The position numbers and the translations under genes were made by a program. The notes under the pieces were generated by a model, which had not been told where the DNA came from, did not search any database, and saw only the letters and a list, made by a program, of their open reading frames with translations. This document shows, one piece after another, positions 1-8,804 of a stretch of 64,000 nt of DNA. Location of the stretch: the NCBI RefSeq assembly GCF_011612585.1, contig NZ_CP050133.1:1488001-1552000 (forward strand), in the 5' to 3' direction. The DNA is from Streptococcus cristatus ATCC 51100 (GTDB taxonomy: Bacteria; Bacillota; Bacilli; Lactobacillales; Streptococcaceae). Within the stretch, counting starts at the first letter, position 1; the number at the start of each line of letters is the position of its first letter.

Positions 1-2489
1 TGCCATTTAGCGAGTTCCTTATCGAGACGAGCCAGTTCTTCTTCGACATTGAGGAGATCTGCGAGTGGCAGGTAGATTTCTGCTCCTGTGATGACGCTTG
101 ACATTGCGAGTTCAGGTGCAGAGATGGTTGATGCAATTTCTAAGTGCTCTGGATTTGTGAAGCGTTTGATGTAGTTGACATTGCTGTTAAAGAAGGCTTC
201 CAAGTCACTATCGCTAGTCTTAACAAGGATTGTGATTGGCTTACTTGGGGCTACGTTTACTTCCGCACGCGCATTCCGAACGGCACGGATCAAGTCTTTG
301 AGGCTTTCGACACCTGTGTGGGCAACAAGGTCTTCAAAGGCTGGATTTACAGTTGGATATTCTGCTGTCACGATCGAACCTTCTGAGATTTGTCCAAAGA
401 TTTCCTCTGTCACGAATGGCATGATTGGGTGGAGAAGACGAAGGATCTTGTCCAAGGTGTAAAGGAGAACAGAGCGTGTGATGACTTTCTCTTCTTCATT
501 ATCGCTGTAAAGGACTTCCTTAGTCAACTCAACGTACCAGTCCGCAAACTCATCCCAGATGAAGTTGTAGAGGATGTGACCAGCCACACCAAACTCAAAC
601 TTGTCAAAGTTGGCAGTTGCTTTTCCGATGGTTTCATTGAGGTTGTGGAGAATCCAGCGGTCTGTGACATTACCAGCTTCCTTGTTGACAACTTTTTCCA
701 CATTGGCAGTTGCTTGCTCGAGAGTCAAGCCTTCATTGTTCATGAGGATGTAGCGAGAGATGTTCCAGATCTTGTTAATGAAGTTCCATGAAGCATCCAT
801 TTTCTCGTAAGAGAAGCGGACGTCTTGACCTGGTGCAGAACCGTTTGAAAGGAACCAACGCAGGCTATCTGTTCCGTACTTATCAATAACATCCATCGGA
901 TCAATCCCATTGCCCAGTGATTTAGACATCTTACGGCCTTCCTCGTCACGAATCAGACCATGAATCAATGCATTTTTGAATGGCGATTTGCCAGTAAATT
1001 CCAAACCTTGGAAAATCATTCGAGATACCCAGAACGGGATAATATCATAACCAGTCACCAAAGTTGATGTTGGATAATAACGTTTGAAGTCTTCTGAGTC
1101 GACATCCGGCCAGCCCATGGTAGAGAATGGCCAAAGAGCCGAACTGAACCACGTATCCAAGACATCTTCGTCCTGAGTCCAACCTTCACCTTCTGGAGCT
1201 TCTTCGCCGACATATATTTCACCCTCGGCATTGTACCAAGCAGGGATTTGGTGACCCCACCAGAGCTGACGAGAGATTACCCAGTCGTGAACATTTTCCA
1301 TCCATTGAAGGAAGGTATCGTTGAAACGAGGTGGGTAGAATTCTACCTTGTTCTCTGTATCTTGGTTGGCAATAGTATTCTTAGCCAATTGGTCCATCTT
1401 AACGAACCATTGAGTAGACAAGCGTGGTTCAACCACAACACCTGTACGCTCTGAGTGACCAACACTGTGGACACGTTTTTCGATTTTAACGAAGGCACCA
1501 ATTTCTTCCAACTTGGCAACGACTGCCTTACGAGCTTCAAAACGGTCCATACCTGCAAACTCGAAGGCAAGCTCATTCATAGTTCCGTCGTCGTTCATGA
1601 CGTTGACTTGCGGCAAGTTGTGACGTTGACCAACCAAGAAGTCGTTTGGATCGTGGGCAGGCGTGATTTTCACGACACCAGTACCAAATTCAGGATCTGC
1701 GTGCTCATCCCCAACGATTGGAATCAATTTATTAGCAATTGGAAGGATGACATTTTTACCAATCAAGTCCTTGTAGCGTGGGTCTTCTGGATTGACCGCA
1801 ACGGCAACGTCCCCAAACATGGTCTCAGGACGAGTTGTCGCCACTTCAAGGGCGCGTGAGCCGTCTTCTAGCATGTAATTCATGTGGTAGAAGGCACCTT
1901 CAACATCCTTGTGAATTACTTCGATATCAGAAAGGGCTGTGCGAGCCGCTGGGTCCCAGTTGATGATAAACTCACCACGGTAGATCCAACCTTTCTTGTA
2001 TAGATCCACAAAGACCTTACGAACGGCTTTTGACAAACCTTCGTCAAGAGTGAAACGCTCACGAGAGTAGTCTACAGAGAGCCCCATCTTACCCCATTGT
2101 TCCTTGATTGTAGTGGCATATTCGTCTTTCCATTCCCAAACCTTATCGAGGAATTTTTCTCGACCGAGGTCGTAACGTGTAATGCCCTCACCACGCAAGC
2201 GCTCCTCAACCTTAGCCTGAGTCGCAATCCCCGCGTGGTCCATACCAGGAAGCCAAAGCGTATCGAAACCTTGCATACGTTTTTGACGGATAATGATATC
2301 CTGAAGAGTCGTATCCCAAGCGTGACCAAGGTGAAGTTTCCCAGTTACGTTTGGTGGTGGAATGACGATCGAATAAGGCTTAGCCTTTTGATCGCCTGAA
2401 GGCTTGAAAACATCAGCATCAAGCCATTTTTGATAACGACCAGCCTCAACCTCGGCTGGATTGTATTTAGGTGAAAGTTCTTTAGACAT
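1..2489 (-). CDS. valS: Valine-tRNA ligase (partial, C-terminus beyond window)
   Basis: Cytosolic class I aminoacyl-tRNA synthetase that charges tRNA-Val. About 829 codons are visible; streptococcal ValRS is about 880 residues, so roughly 50 residues lie outside the window. The HIGH-type signature ([14 protein letters not shown]) is near residues 44-57, and [10 protein letters not shown], the KMSKS loop, is near residue 520 (bases 918-932). The last visible residues ([15 protein letters not shown]) are the start of the C-terminal coiled-coil tRNA-binding arm. The ATG at 2487-2489 is preceded by AAAGGAC. Transcription comes from a T-box leader more than 400 bases upstream, with another small ORF in between, so the gene is probably controlled by uncharged tRNA-Val. 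Identity is certain. Confidence 0.98.
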   Translation of the reverse strand, partial: MSKELSPKYNPAEVEAGRYQKWLDADVFKPSGDQKAKPYSIVIPPPNVTGKLHLGHAWDTTLQDIIIRQKRMQGFDTLWLPGMDHAGIATQAKVEERLRGEGITRYDLGREKFLDKVWEWKDEYATTIKEQWGKMGLSVDYSRERFTLDEGLSKAVRKVFVDLYKKGWIYRGEFIINWDPAARTALSDIEVIHKDVEGAFYHMNYMLEDGSRALEVATTRPETMFGDVAVAVNPEDPRYKDLIGKNVILPIANKLIPIVGDEHADPEFGTGVVKITPAHDPNDFLVGQRHNLPQVNVMNDDGTMNELAFEFAGMDRFEARKAVVAKLEEIGAFVKIEKRVHSVGHSERTGVVVEPRLSTQWFVKMDQLAKNTIANQDTENKVEFYPPRFNDTFLQWMENVHDWVISRQLWWGHQIPAWYNAEGEIYVGEEAPEGEGWTQDEDVLDTWFSSALWPFSTMGWPDVDSEDFKRYYPTSTLVTGYDIIPFWVSRMIFQGLEFTGKSPFKNALIHGLIRDEEGRKMSKSLGNGIDPMDVIDKYGTDSLRWFLSNGSAPGQDVRFSYEKMDASWNFINKIWNISRYILMNNEGLTLEQATANVEKVVNKEAGNVTDRWILHNLNETIGKATANFDKFEFGVAGHILYNFIWDEFADWYVELTKEVLYSDNEEEKVITRSVLLYTLDKILRLLHPIMPFVTEEIFGQISEGSIVTAEYPTVNPAFEDLVAHTGVESLKDLIRAVRNARAEVNVAPSKPITILVKTSDSDLEAFFNSNVNYIKRFTNPEHLEIASTISAPELAMSSVITGAEIYLPLADLLNVEEELARLDKELAKW

Positions 2490-2507
2490 GTTTTTGTCCT
2501 TTCTATT

Positions 2508-2909
2508 CTATTTTTTTAAATCATGAAGTAATTTTTCTTTTATTAAATATTGAGCTGATGTTTTATCCGTATTTGGATTTCCTTTTGGTTTTAAATTACG
2601 ATTTGTACTAAGGTAAATCGTACGTCCATTAACAACTAAAGTTTTTATTTCATTTTTTCTCCAACTAACATTGCTAGAAAATGACAACCATGAATATTCG
2701 TGTAATTTAGATAAATCATATTTAGAATCCGATTCTAACTGACTAAAAACTCTAGCAAAGTAACTTTTCACACTTTCGTCTTTTCTTGCATTATAATCAA
2801 ACGAGTTATTTTCTGACTCACCTTTTTGTCTTGATATTGCCCAAGAAATATAAACTCCAATCGCAGTTACTATCACACCTGATAGCGAAATTATGTCACT
2901 TGTACTCAT
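2508..2909 (-). CDS. Small single-pass membrane protein, unknown, between T-box and valS
   Basis: Not recognised. 133 residues with one hydrophobic segment at about residues 5-25 (ISLSGVIVTAIGVYISWAIS), then a polar, lysine- and serine-rich region and no known motif. The ATG at 2909 follows AAAGGAAATAGAAA, a good ribosome binding site, and the stop is only 18 bases before the valS start. The gene therefore sits inside the T-box-valS transcription unit and would be co-expressed with valS. Base composition is more AT-rich than valS, which suggests acquisition. A promoter-like pair overlapping the T-box terminator stem could also drive it. It is likely a real gene; its function is unknown. Confidence 0.6.
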   Translation of the reverse strand: MSTSDIISLSGVIVTAIGVYISWAISRQKGESENNSFDYNARKDESVKSYFARVFSQLESDSKYDLSKLHEYSWLSFSSNVSWRKNEIKTLVVNGRTIYLSTNRNLKPKGNPNTDKTSAQYLIKEKLLHDLKK

Positions 2910-2925
2910 TTTCTATTTCCTTTCA

Positions 2926-2953
2926 ATTATACAAATATCCCCATCCAGCTCAA
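2926..2953 (-). promoter_or_regulatory. Possible internal promoter inside T-box terminator stem
   Basis: On the minus strand TTGAGC (2948-2953) and TATAAT (2926-2931) are separated by 16 bases. The -35 lies in the loop and 3' arm of the putative T-box terminator hairpin. If active it would bypass T-box control of the small ORF and valS. Inference from spacing only. Confidence 0.35.
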
Positions 2954-3222
2954 GCTAGACAGGGACGAATGTGTTTATCCGCGGTACCACCCAATTTCGG
3001 GCAAGCGCCCGCAACTTTTCTCTTATTCTTTCTCTTTTATGACGGCGTTAAGTCGCTTTGGCATACGCTAGTATAGCCTGCAGCTCCTTGCCTAGTCCTA
3101 AAAGGAAACAAAAAGACACTTGTATTTCAATTTTTCATCCATCAGCAACCAGTTTTGACACATTTGTGGACTTCTCAGCACCGCCACTTTCTGTAAAATG
3201 CTTGACTCAAAACACCTCTGAT
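2936..3222 (-). promoter_or_regulatory. T-box leader (valine class)
   Basis: The minus strand carries the conserved T-box core GGGTGGTACCGCGG (about 2980-2994) that pairs with the acceptor end of uncharged tRNA, and an upstream Stem I containing the AGAAAGTGGCGGTGCTGAGA segment. A GTC triplet at 3157-3159, a valine codon followed by A, is a plausible specifier. Downstream, TCCCTGTCTAGC and GCTGGATGGGGA can pair along 12 positions with G-U wobbles, which would be the terminator stem. The T tract after it is weak (ATATTTGTATAATT). The regulated unit is the small ORF at 2508-2909 plus valS. Confidence 0.9.
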
Positions 3223-3228
3223 GAACCT

Positions 3229-3257
3229 ATTCTATCACCTTTCCAGCGAAAAATCAA
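3229..3257 (-). promoter_or_regulatory. Promoter of the valS T-box leader
   Basis: Minus-strand TTGATT (3252-3257) and TAGAAT (3229-3234) with exactly 17 bases between them, just ahead of Stem I. It overlaps the 3' end of the DUF1912 gene. Confidence 0.7.
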
Positions 3258-3508
3258 TAATTTCTCTCACCCAAAAGTCCATCTGGCAGGTCGTGAAATC
3301 CTTTGCCCGCCTGATAGTTGGCGAATTTTCCTAAAAGGAACTGGTAAGCATCTAGACGACTTTCATAGCGAATAGCCGCTTCCTTGGCCCTCTCGTCCTG
3401 GTCCGCCTCGTAGACTGCCTGACTCTCCTTGAGGGCCATCTCATTAATCATGACCTGGGTCTTGACCCAAGCTTCAAACTCCTGTAAAAATTCCTGTTCG
3501 TAACTCAT
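3254..3508 (-). CDS. DUF1912 family protein
   Basis: A small acidic, probably helical cytosolic protein of 84 residues, recognised as the streptococcal DUF1912 family by MSYEQEFLQEFEAWV at the start and ESRLDAYQFLLGKF plus the conserved tail ending GERNY. No function is known. I use the ATG at 3506-3508 (MSYEQ) because AGTGAG lies just upstream and the family begins this way; a GTG at 3517 would add three residues with a poorer site. The gene lies between the DUF438 gene and the valS leader and its 3' end overlaps the T-box promoter. Confidence 0.88.
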   Translation of the reverse strand: MSYEQEFLQEFEAWVKTQVMINEMALKESQAVYEADQDERAKEAAIRYESRLDAYQFLLGKFANYQAGKGFHDLPDGLLGERNY

Positions 3509-3534
3509 TTTTCTCACTTTCTAACTGCAAATAC

Positions 3535-4896
3535 CTAGTCCAAATCTCGGTAAAAATCACTGTCAATATCACGGAAGGGCTGAATGTCCTGTACATACTC
3601 CAGCACCCCTTGAAATTCACCGGCCTCATCCCGCACCGCCGCATAGGTCACATGGACAAACTTGCCCCGCGATTCCGACTTGAACCACATCTCAAACTTG
3701 TCCCGCTCTCCCTCGCGCAGAGCTTTGAAAATCCGCCGGACCTTATCCAAAAACTTGGGCGGGTGACAGAGCTCGACATCGCGCCCTATCTGGGACGGCG
3801 TCCGCTTGAAAATCATCTCGTCCGCCGGCACACTGTCATTATAATACTGGAAAATATCGTCCTTATTGACAAAGGTAATCTCCATGGGCAGATGGTCCAA
3901 AATCAGATTGGCCTCCGTCACCGACAGATAGCCATGGCCAAAAGGCTGCTGGGACTCCCGATTAAAGGCTTGCTCCTTCTTTTCCTTAGGCTTAAAGGAA
4001 ATGGTGACCTGACCATCTGGCGTATCAATGACCTGCTCAAATCTGCCATCACTAGTCTGCTCTGTGCTTGCTGGCGCTTCGCTTCCTTCATCAGCAGCAT
4101 TCCCAGCTTCCTCCTCCGAGAATGAGCGCCGCGCAGGAATCCATTTCTCCGTCGGCTTAATGATAGCATAGCCATAAGCATCACTCTCCTCAGCAATCTT
4201 GAGCCAGTCATCCTGATGAAAGGACTCAAGGAGTATCATGAGAAGGATGGATTCTTCCTTGAAAATCATAGCTTCAAACTCAGCAGCAAAAACCTCAAAC
4301 TTGTCCTTGACCTCTTGAATCGAAGTATCCGGCAGTTGCTCTGCAGCAATCTTAGCCTCTTGGAAAAGTTCGCGAATCTGGTCATCTACTCCCCACATGA
4401 CCTTGGGCGGCGAATCGTGGCCGTAGCTCTCCATGATAGGAAACATGAGCTCTTCCTTGCGCTGATAGTGGATATCAAACTGTCCCACCAAACCCAGCTG
4501 GCGTTGGAGACCCTTGCGGATTTCAGGAAGAAGCTCCTCATCTTCTGTACTTTCATAGGTGGATAGGAGCCTGCGAACCCGCATAAGGGCAGCCCGCAGC
4601 GCTAAATTTTCCTGCTTGAAGATCTGAACAGGATGGCCTGGATGGTCGGTATCAGCCACCTCCACATCCTGAATGGCACCTTTAAAGAGGTTGGCATGGA
4701 CATTGCAGAGGGACATGACATCTTCGAAAGTCACTCCCGTATCCGAGTTCATCAGCTCATGCTCCATCAGGCTGATTTCGATAGCGGACACACCAGCAAA
4801 ATGCTCATTGAAAAGCTCCTGAACGGACTCTGCAGAAGCTCCATTATGTAGGTCCAGCAAGATTGACTTGAGGACTTCAATGCGTTCAGTAGCCAT
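3535..4896 (-). CDS. DUF438 / hemerythrin HHE / PAS domain protein
   Basis: 453-residue soluble protein with three modules: an N-terminal DUF438 domain (about 1-85), a hemerythrin-like HHE cation-binding domain (about 95-230, containing FDIHYQRKEELMFPIMESYG) and a C-terminal PAS fold (about 325-445). The architecture suggests a di-iron O2/NO or redox sensor, but no output domain is present, so the partner is unknown. The start lies 2 bases after the stop of the DUF1858 gene, and the two form an operon; DUF1858 and DUF438 are a common pair. Known from family architecture; sensing role is inference. Confidence 0.9.
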   Translation of the reverse strand: MATERIEVLKSILLDLHNGASAESVQELFNEHFAGVSAIEISLMEHELMNSDTGVTFEDVMSLCNVHANLFKGAIQDVEVADTDHPGHPVQIFKQENLALRAALMRVRRLLSTYESTEDEELLPEIRKGLQRQLGLVGQFDIHYQRKEELMFPIMESYGHDSPPKVMWGVDDQIRELFQEAKIAAEQLPDTSIQEVKDKFEVFAAEFEAMIFKEESILLMILLESFHQDDWLKIAEESDAYGYAIIKPTEKWIPARRSFSEEEAGNAADEGSEAPASTEQTSDGRFEQVIDTPDGQVTISFKPKEKKEQAFNRESQQPFGHGYLSVTEANLILDHLPMEITFVNKDDIFQYYNDSVPADEMIFKRTPSQIGRDVELCHPPKFLDKVRRIFKALREGERDKFEMWFKSESRGKFVHVTYAAVRDEAGEFQGVLEYVQDIQPFRDIDSDFYRDLD

Positions 4897-4898
4897 TT

Positions 4899-5129
4899 CT
4901 AAATCCCCACCACTTCATAGCCGTTTAATTCCAGCGTTTGCTTGATTTTATCCAGGTCAATGCCATTCATGCTGGCTCCTTTTTTGATAGAAACCATGCG
5001 CCCGACTGTATTGCGCATGACAGGATTGGCCAGAGGCTTAAAGCCCAACTCGACCAAGACATCTAAAACTTCAGGCTGCTTCTCAATCACTTCTGCCACT
5101 GGAATAGACAAATCAATCACATTATCCAT
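4899..5129 (-). CDS. DUF1858 domain protein
   Basis: 76 residues, entirely a DUF1858 domain: DLSIPVAEVIEKQPEVLDVL followed by the helix-turn LVELGFKPLANPVMRNTVGR and an MSIKKG-type segment. It resembles the small helical domains found with hemerythrin/DUF438 proteins and probably works with the next gene, 2 bases downstream on the same transcript. ATG at 5129 with GGAGGTAGGGCAT as ribosome binding site. The family function is not established. Confidence 0.85.
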   Translation of the reverse strand: MDNVIDLSIPVAEVIEKQPEVLDVLVELGFKPLANPVMRNTVGRMVSIKKGASMNGIDLDKIKQTLELNGYEVVGI

Positions 5130-5362
5130 ATGCCCTACCTCCGTGTATTTTTTATTATTATATCACAAAAGATGCGTCCAATAAAAATCCTTTCCATCAC
5201 TTGCTCAAATCCAAGCTTGGAGTATATAACAAATTCTAATAGGCTATAAGTTATTGTTATAAGGACACTGATAAATTTAATTTCACAAGGAAAGGCTATT
5301 CTTATCAACCATTTCTGAGATTTCTTTCACAAACTCCTGGCTTTTGCCAGATTACAGCTTCA

Positions 5363-5391
5363 TTGAAAACGCTTTACTATAGTGATATAAT
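5363..5391 (+). promoter_or_regulatory. Promoter, with a cre-like site over the -35 box
   Basis: TTGAAA (5363-5368), 17 bases, TATAAT (5386-5391), then the FabK-like gene at 5423. The -35 region reads TTGAAAACGCTTTACTA, which departs from the CcpA operator consensus at two positions, so carbon catabolite control is possible. The rest of 5130-5362 shows nothing I can name. Confidence 0.7.
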
Positions 5392-5422
5392 GATTTTAAA
5401 TACAGAATAAAGGAGTTGCCCT

Positions 5423-6355
5423 ATGTCTATTACAAAATTGTTGAATATCAAGTACCCTATTTTCCAAGGAGCTATGGCTCAGATTTCCCACTACCAACTG
5501 GCGGCAGCTGTTTCAGAAGCTGGCGGACTGGGAATCATTGCTTCAGGTGGAATGACGGGTGAGCAGTTGCGCGAAGAAATCCGTGAACTGCGTAAATTGA
5601 CTGACAAGCCATTTGCCGTCAATGTCATGCTCATGATGAAAAATATCAAGGAGATTGTGACGGTCATCATTGAAGAAAAAGTTCCTGTCGTAACGACTGG
5701 GGCTGGTACACCAAAATTCATCATGCCTTATCTGAAAGAGGCAGGTATCAAGGTAATCCCTGTTATTGCCAGTGTCAAACACGCACAAAAAATGCAAGAG
5801 CTCGGAGTTGATGCCGTGATTGCTGAAGGTTCTGAAGCTGGTGGCCACATCGGTGAAACCAATACTATGGCTCTCATTCCTCAGATTGTTGACTCCGTTG
5901 ATATTCCAGTCATCGCTGCAGGTGGCGTTGCCGATGGTCGTGGTCTCGCTGCCGCTTTTGTCCTCGGTGCACAAGGGGTTCAGATGGGAACTATCTTCCT
6001 AGCTTCTGAAGAATGCCCAATTTCAGCAGGCTACAAGGATGCCATTGTCGCAGCCAATGACACTGCTACTGCCGTTACTGGTCGTATTGCTGGTGCACCG
6101 GTTCGTTGTATCCGCAATGAAATGACCGACCACTATATCGAACTAGAAAACAAGGGCACCAATCGTGATGAACTCGAAGAAATCACCATCGGTTCTCTTT
6201 CTAAAGCTGTTTATGAAGGAGATACCGTGCATGGCTCTATGATGAGTGGCCAAATCGCAGGCTTAGTCAAGGAAATTCGTCCATGTAAAGAAATCCTCGA
6301 CACAATCGTTGCCGATGCCCAAAAGGTTCTCCAAAACACTGAAATCAAGCTATAA
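5423..6355 (+). CDS. FabK-like / nitronate monooxygenase family flavoprotein
   Basis: 310-residue FMN-dependent TIM-barrel protein of the 2-nitropropane dioxygenase/enoyl-ACP reductase II family. Visible motifs: QGAMA near residue 15, TTGAG at 91-95, EGSEAGGH at 135-142 (the His is the usual active-site residue) and AAGGVADG at 165-172, which binds phosphate. Length fits the family (310-325). It is not in a fatty-acid synthesis cluster, so it is probably a paralogue of FabK rather than the main enoyl reductase; the substrate cannot be told from sequence. Strong promoter and AAAGGAG site upstream. It is convergent with rlmD, with a repeat element between. Confidence 0.85.
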   Translation: MSITKLLNIKYPIFQGAMAQISHYQLAAAVSEAGGLGIIASGGMTGEQLREEIRELRKLTDKPFAVNVMLMMKNIKEIVTVIIEEKVPVVTTGAGTPKFIMPYLKEAGIKVIPVIASVKHAQKMQELGVDAVIAEGSEAGGHIGETNTMALIPQIVDSVDIPVIAAGGVADGRGLAAAFVLGAQGVQMGTIFLASEECPISAGYKDAIVAANDTATAVTGRIAGAPVRCIRNEMTDHYIELENKGTNRDELEEITIGSLSKAVYEGDTVHGSMMSGQIAGLVKEIRPCKEILDTIVADAQKVLQNTEIKL

Positions 6356-6369
6356 TCCTCTAACTCAAA

Positions 6370-6549
6370 AGAGAGTGGGACAGAAATCGGTAATTCGTTA
6401 GAATTCGATTTCGTCGTCCCACCTCCGCACAGTTGAGTAGGGCTATAAAAGCTGATGAAATCAGCGTAGTAGAGCCCACTCAACCACTGCGTCTTGCTCG
6501 ATAATCCAAAGACAATTGAGAGGCTAGGACTTTTGTCCCAGCCTCTTTT
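6370..6549. repeat. 180-bp intergenic repeat, copy A
   Basis: One of five copies in this window, here in plus orientation. Begins GAGAGTGGGACAGAAAT and ends TTTTGTCCCAGCCTCTTTT, so the ends are complementary. Inside are three stem-loops: GTGGGAC/GTCCCAC, GTTGAGT-GGGCT/AGCCC-ACTCAAC and GAGGCTAGGAC/GTCCCAGCCTC. Located between convergent genes, where it probably serves as terminator for both. Confidence 0.9.
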
Positions 6550-6587
6550 GCTGTTCATTTAGGCTTGTTTCTAAATAAATCGCTCTT

Positions 6588-7946
6588 TTACTTGTCTTTT
6601 TTGACCAATTTCACGACTGCTTCGGTTCGAGCGGTATGGGGAAACATGTCAACTGACTGGATGTAGTGGACATCGTATACCTGACATAGCTTGACCAAAT
6701 CGCGCGCCAAGGTTGAGACATTGCAGGAAACATAGACCATCTTTTCAGGTGCATAGCGAACAATCATCTCCAGCAGCTTATCGTCCAGACCCGTTCGCGG
6801 CGGATCGACAATCAAGGCATTCGCTCGATAGCCCTCAGCATACCAGCGAGGAATGATCTCCTCTGCCGTTCCAGCCTCGTAGAGCGTATTGTCAAAGCCC
6901 ATCCGTTTCGCATTGCGCTTAGCGTCTTCAATGGCCTCAGGGATGATGTCCATGCCCCGCAGAGACTTGACCCTTTTAGCAAAGGCAAAGCCGATGGTCC
7001 CTACCCCGCAATAGGCATCAATCAAATGGTCTTCTTCCGTCACATCCAAAGCCCTGACCGCCTCCCCATAGAGCACCTCTGTCTGCTCAGGATTGAGCTG
7101 ATAAAAAGCACGAGGCGACAGGGAAAACTCATAGTCCAGCACACCCTCTTGAATGGCTTCCTCGCCCCAGATAATCTCTGTCTTATCCCCGTAAATCTCA
7201 CTGGACTTGCTCGTATGATAATTGACCGCTACTGTCTCCAACTCAGGAAATTCAGCCACTAGGTCTCGAACGACTGGAGAAAAGTCCAGCTTGCGCCCTG
7301 TCACAAAAATCATCTGCACCTGACCCGTCTTTCTGGCTCTGCGAATCATGACAGTGCGTACCCCAGCAGTCTTTCTCTCATCATAGATGGGCAGCCTGTA
7401 TTTACCTAAAAGCCGAGCCACCTTATTGACAATAGCCTGCGTTACCTTGTCCTGAACCAGACAGTTTTTCAGCGAGACCAGATAGTGGGAATTCTGGGCA
7501 TAAAGCCCCGCCTTAACCTCATCCTTAAATTTCCGAGTCTGAAACTGCAGCTTGGCCCGGTAATAGAGTGGCTCCTGCATGCCAATGGTTGGACGAATTT
7601 CATAGTTTTCATAGCCAGCTGGTGCAAACTTTTTCAGAGCCTGACGCAGCAAATCTTCCTTAAATTCCAATTGCTTGTCATAGTGGAGGTGCATGATTTG
7701 ACAGCCCCCGCAGCTTTCATAAATTTCACAAGGCGCTTCCACCCGAAATTTCGACCGCTTGTTGATGGTCAAGAGCTTGGCCTCGATAAAATTCCGCTGC
7801 ACCTTGGTCACCTGACAGTAGACTTCTTCACCTTTCAAAGCACCGGGCACAAAGACCAGCGTTTTCTTATAAAATCCAATTCCTTCCCCATTGATTCCCA
7901 TTTTCTTGATTTTTAGGGGAATTCTTTGCTTCACTTTTACATTCAT
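6588..7946 (-). CDS. rlmD: 23S rRNA (uracil-5-)-methyltransferase, RlmD/RlmCD type
   Basis: 452-residue SAM-dependent RNA m5U methyltransferase of the TrmA/RumA family. An N-terminal TRAM domain (about 5-65) is followed by Cys73, Cys79, Cys82 and Cys162, the four ligands of the family's iron-sulphur cluster. The SAM site ([14 protein letters not shown]), DPPRTGLD and VYVSCN with the catalytic Cys are in the C-terminal half. In Firmicutes this enzyme methylates 23S rRNA uridines; which positions is not decidable here. The ATG at 7944-7946 lies only 6 bases after TGG-TATAAT, with no room for a leader, so the mRNA is predicted to be leaderless. Divergent from the APH-like gene. Confidence 0.93.
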   Translation of the reverse strand: MNVKVKQRIPLKIKKMGINGEGIGFYKKTLVFVPGALKGEEVYCQVTKVQRNFIEAKLLTINKRSKFRVEAPCEIYESCGGCQIMHLHYDKQLEFKEDLLRQALKKFAPAGYENYEIRPTIGMQEPLYYRAKLQFQTRKFKDEVKAGLYAQNSHYLVSLKNCLVQDKVTQAIVNKVARLLGKYRLPIYDERKTAGVRTVMIRRARKTGQVQMIFVTGRKLDFSPVVRDLVAEFPELETVAVNYHTSKSSEIYGDKTEIIWGEEAIQEGVLDYEFSLSPRAFYQLNPEQTEVLYGEAVRALDVTEEDHLIDAYCGVGTIGFAFAKRVKSLRGMDIIPEAIEDAKRNAKRMGFDNTLYEAGTAEEIIPRWYAEGYRANALIVDPPRTGLDDKLLEMIVRYAPEKMVYVSCNVSTLARDLVKLCQVYDVHYIQSVDMFPHTARTEAVVKLVKKDK

Positions 7947-7952
7947 GCCTCT

Positions 7953-7961
7953 ATTATACCA
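7953..7961 (-). promoter_or_regulatory. Extended -10 promoter of rlmD, predicted leaderless
   Basis: Minus strand TGG-TATAAT (TATAAT at 7953-7958), 6 bases (AGAGGC), then ATG. Transcription would begin at or beside the start codon. Confidence 0.6.
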
Positions 7962-7986
7962 CGCTAGAGTCGATTCGTTGAGAATA

Positions 7987-7995
7987 TGTTACAAT
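7987..7995 (+). promoter_or_regulatory. Extended -10 promoter of the APH-like gene, predicted leaderless
   Basis: TGT-TACAAT (TACAAT at 7990-7995), 6 bases (AAAAGT), then ATG at 8002. No ribosome binding site exists between. Its upstream region overlaps the divergent rlmD promoter. Confidence 0.6.
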
Positions 7996-8001
7996 AAAAG
8001 T

Positions 8002-8778
8002 ATGAAAGCAGAAAAAATATCCCTTCCACTAGCCCAATTCCCTGAGCAAATCCGAACTTATCTAGAGGGAGCCAATTTTTACGACAGCTCCTCACATTCA
8101 AGCGCCCGTGTTTTCTATGCCGATACGGGCTATTATTTGAAAATTGACCAAAAAGGCAAGTTATCCCAAGAAGCCACACTTGCCAAATGGTTTGAGAAGC
8201 AAGAACTCGGTGTGCCTGTCATTCACTACCTATCAGCAGATCATGACTACCTGCTGACTAGAGAAGCCGAGGGCAAGGATGCCCTAGCCTTTCTTCAACA
8301 GCCAGAAGAGCTTTGCCAAACAATAGCTGCCGCACTCAAAAAACTTCACAGCATCCAACCCCAGCATTTCCCAATCCAGCATCGCCTCCAACACTATAAA
8401 GAGCAGGCAGAGGAAAATTATCAGAAAGGTTGCTTTTATCAAAAAGCCTTGCTGCCTCAATTTCACATCCAAAGTCGTGAGGAAGCCTACCAGCTTATCC
8501 AAGAACAGGGACACCTATTGACGACGGACGCCCTGATTCATGGAGATGCCTGCTTGCCTAATTTCATTCTGAAAGACGCTTCCACCTTCTCCTGCTTTAT
8601 CGACGTTGGTCTCGCTGGCCTCAGCGATCACCACATTGATCTTTACTGGGCGATCTGGTCTCTTACTTATAATTTATCTGACCCACAATACGCAGAGCTC
8701 TTTCTTGACTACTATGGCCGGAAGGATGTTGATACAGACAAACTTCGCTTGATAGCTGCCTTTGAAGCATTTGGCTAA
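8002..8778 (+). CDS. APH-type phosphotransferase family protein
   Basis: 258-residue protein of the aminoglycoside/choline kinase fold. The catalytic loop is HGDACLPNF (His180, Asp182, Asn187) and the metal-binding DxG is in [11 protein letters not shown]; the C-terminal layout resembles APH(3')-type enzymes. A chromosomal core location beside recX argues for a small-molecule or protein kinase of unknown substrate; resistance cannot be inferred. I chose the ATG at 8002 as the first in-frame start after the promoter; longer forms from 7891 would run into the rlmD promoter. No Shine-Dalgarno sequence is present. It probably shares a transcript with recX, 26 bases downstream. Confidence 0.8.
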   Translation: MKAEKISLPLAQFPEQIRTYLEGANFYDSSSHSSARVFYADTGYYLKIDQKGKLSQEATLAKWFEKQELGVPVIHYLSADHDYLLTREAEGKDALAFLQQPEELCQTIAAALKKLHSIQPQHFPIQHRLQHYKEQAEENYQKGCFYQKALLPQFHIQSREEAYQLIQEQGHLLTTDALIHGDACLPNFILKDASTFSCFIDVGLAGLSDHHIDLYWAIWSLTYNLSDPQYAELFLDYYGRKDVDTDKLRLIAAFEAFG

Positions 8779-8804
8779 AAGAAAGGATTTTACCAAAATC
8801 TCTT

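Noticed and set aside
3610-4566. Plus-strand frames of 171 and 116 codons opposite the DUF438 gene
   Set aside because: Antisense to a clear, motif-supported gene; no ribosome binding sites.
6211-6558. 115-codon frame on the minus strand covering repeat copy A
   Set aside because: It runs from the repeat element into antisense of the FabK-like gene; the repeated part is structured RNA or DNA, not protein-like.
8002-8778. Aminoglycoside resistance gene
   Set aside because: The fold and motifs fit, but the chromosomal core location next to recX and rlmD gives no support for a resistance role.
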